Assembly (NCBI RefSeq): GCF_000018605.1
Contig: NC_010003.1
Location: 372,001 to 436,000 of the forward strand
Direction: 5' to 3'
DNA length: 64,000 nucleotides
Source of the DNA: Petrotoga mobilis SJ95
Lineage (GTDB): Bacteria > Thermotogota > Thermotogae > Petrotogales > Petrotogaceae
Part shown: one piece after another, positions 62,339-64,000 of the stretch
Position numbering within the stretch: the first letter of the stretch is position 1
Layout of the letters: each line of letters opens with the position of its first letter
Translations under genes and position numbers: made by a program
The notes under the pieces: model-generated
What the model saw: only the letters and a program-made list of their open reading frames with translations
What the model was told of the DNA's origin: nothing
Database searches by the model: none

Positions 62339-64000
62339 ATGAAAATATTAGAACCGGTTTTTAAGCCTCTCTTAATAAAACCATATCATCAATATAGAGA
62401 GAAGTTACTAAATTCTTTGATCAATAATAAAAGTAAAAACTACATTCTAATAAAAGCTCCTTCGGGATACGGTAAGAGCATTACTTTTAGTATGTATTTT
62501 AATACATTGAATGAACAAAAAGTATGGATTAGCTGCCCACAGAATTACTTTGATTTTGACACCTTCCTCAATCATCTAATCTATATTTTGTTCAAAACAA
62601 TAAATCTGAAAATATTTGAAGATAATTCACAAAATACTATTTCTTTTTTTACTGAAGAAGAAAAGGTTGTTGAACTATTAAACGGTTTTTCAAGTTATAC
62701 GAAAGAAATATTTATATTTGTTGATTCCTTCGAAAATGTTGTTTTTGAAGGGAAAAATGAAAATCTTCTTAAATTGTTATTAAATTTCATACCCCAAAAC
62801 GTTCATTTTCTTTTTACTACTAACCAAGAGTTTCCAATCCCTTTAACAAAATTTGCTATGGCAAATAATGTTTACACTATTCAAGAAGAGGAACTAAAAT
62901 TTTCTTTTGATGAACTTAAAAATTATATCAGCACAAAAAAAATTAACTTGTCAGAAGACAACTTGTTAGAGTTATACCAATTGACCGATGGGATACCCAC
63001 TTTTATTAACATTTTATCCACATACATAGAGACAATAGACCTAAAAAAATATGATGCCCTTATAGATTCAGCAAAAAAAATAGATGAATATATAAACTTA
63101 CTAACTGAAGCCTTATCAGAAGATTTAAGAGAGTATTTGAAAGTTTTCAGCTTAATGAATGAAATTGAGCCAAAGATTTGTAAAGCATATTTCAATCTCA
63201 AAAGCGATGAAAAAATTCACGAGTCTTTTGAAAAGTTATACGATTTAAACATGATAGAAAAAAAAGATCCGCATTACTACTATATGAATGAAATATTCCG
63301 TCGAACAATCTCCAAAGGCATTGGAGAGAGAGAAAAAATCCAGATATACCAGACACTTTTTAACATATATCAAAAAGAGCAAGATTACTATGGACAATTT
63401 CATTGCTTACTGAATATGAAAGATTTAGAAAAAGTCTATGACTTCTTTCTCAACCATTCTGAGCTATTGATAAAAGATTTTTCAATCATCAAAAAATGGT
63501 TAGATTTAATACCCACCTCTTTTTTCAGCAACAACATTGAATTGTACTATTACCGCGGCGTTATAGAAGAGAAATATTCCATGTTTGATGAAGCTCTTTC
63601 AGATTATAGGCTTGTAAAAGATAATATCCATAAAATTTCCAATAAAAGTATTCTTGAGAATATAGATACACAAATAATAGGAATTTACTGGCATCAGGAA
63701 AAATATGAAAAGGTCATCGAAATGGGAAATGAATTGCTAAAAAGTATACCAAATGAAAACTACCAGAGCTTAACTTCCTTGTACAATTTATTGGGAACCA
63801 GTTATTCTTATCTTTCAAAATTAGATGAAGGGAAACTGTATTTAAACAAGGCTATGGAATTATGTGAAAGATTCAATTATACAGAAATGAAACCCTGGCT
63901 TCTCAACAACCTTGCTTACAATATTTTTCTAATCGAAGGAAATTTAGAAAGTGCGGAAAAATACTTCGTTAAATCCTTAAAAAGCTTTGAGGATTCAAAA
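62339..64000 (+). CDS. MalT-like STAND ATPase/regulator, cut by the window end
   Basis: This frame is open from ATG 62339 (SD AAAGGTG) to the last base, 554 codons, with no stop. The N-terminus resembles MalT (KPLLIKPYHQYREKLLNSL), with a P-loop APSGYGKS (residues 40-47) and the Walker B-like EIFIFVDSFENV. A winged-helix and then helical TPR-like repeats (about 380-554) follow. MalT relatives end in a LuxR-type DNA-binding domain, but that part would lie outside the window, so regulator function is not established. Confidence 0.78.
   Translation, partial: MKILEPVFKPLLIKPYHQYREKLLNSLINNKSKNYILIKAPSGYGKSITFSMYFNTLNEQKVWISCPQNYFDFDTFLNHLIYILFKTINLKIFEDNSQNTISFFTEEEKVVELLNGFSSYTKEIFIFVDSFENVVFEGKNENLLKLLLNFIPQNVHFLFTTNQEFPIPLTKFAMANNVYTIQEEELKFSFDELKNYISTKKINLSEDNLLELYQLTDGIPTFINILSTYIETIDLKKYDALIDSAKKIDEYINLLTEALSEDLREYLKVFSLMNEIEPKICKAYFNLKSDEKIHESFEKLYDLNMIEKKDPHYYYMNEIFRRTISKGIGEREKIQIYQTLFNIYQKEQDYYGQFHCLLNMKDLEKVYDFFLNHSELLIKDFSIIKKWLDLIPTSFFSNNIELYYYRGVIEEKYSMFDEALSDYRLVKDNIHKISNKSILENIDTQIIGIYWHQEKYEKVIEMGNELLKSIPNENYQSLTSLYNLLGTSYSYLSKLDEGKLYLNKAMELCERFNYTEMKPWLLNNLAYNIFLIEGNLESAEKYFVKSLKSFEDSK

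Overview
The window comes from a low-GC member of the Thermotogota, most likely of the Petrotoga group. Four things point there. NusG is 354 aa with a large insertion inside its N-terminal domain. TrpRS carries a C-x22-C-x6-C-x2-C iron-sulfur motif. The beta' subunit is long and has an inserted N-terminal region. Thermotogales-style flagellar genes sit beside AT-rich promoters. Shine-Dalgarno sites are strong throughout. About a dozen genes appear to start with TTG, and two (scpA, smpB) seem to start with ATA or ATT.

Layout. Positions 1-2300 (minus strand) hold trpS-scpA-scpB. Positions 2430-4045 hold fliD behind a sigma28-type promoter and before a strong terminator. Positions 4069-16916 (minus) hold the transcription/translation superoperon, read from a consensus promoter: tRNA-Thr, tRNA-Tyr, rpmG, secE, nusG, rplK, rplA, an L10 leader, rplJ, rplL, an attenuator-like hairpin, rpoB, rpoC. 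Positions 17153-27367 (plus) hold clpC-radA-disA, smpB, a lone ABC ATPase, an ABC-F protein and a GH13 glycosidase.

Positions 27396-46745 (minus) are a tungsten/molybdenum block. A ten-gene operon, tungstate ABC importer wtpABC, mobB, moeA, moeA fused to a binding-protein domain, moaA, moaC, MOSC and mog, lies behind a Moco-family riboswitch with an intrinsic terminator. Upstream is a three-gene aldehyde oxidoreductase operon resembling AorABC (four-cluster ferredoxin, tungsten subunit, FAD subunit), with its own promoter, two direct repeats and an inverted repeat. Further upstream is a formate dehydrogenase-like subunit with a NuoG-like N-terminus, followed by mobA, moaD and an E1-like gene, and before them a membrane-anchored beta-propeller. 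Together these import W/Mo oxyanion, build the pterin cofactor, and supply two enzyme families that use it.

Positions 46927-53040 hold cheW (plus), then a cupin and the late flagellar cluster flgM-flgN-flgK-flgL-fliW-csrA (minus), with a sigma28-like site before flgM. A single-Cys peroxiredoxin is divergent from flgM, and a perfect 13-bp inverted repeat overlaps its promoter. Positions 53809-64000 (plus) hold an M24 peptidase, a cyclodeaminase-like protein, tgt, an unknown small protein, a VanZ-like membrane protein, a TPR protein, a secreted protein with three 40-residue Pro/Thr repeats, and a MalT-like ATPase cut by the window end. No insertion sequences, CRISPR arrays or rRNA genes were seen.
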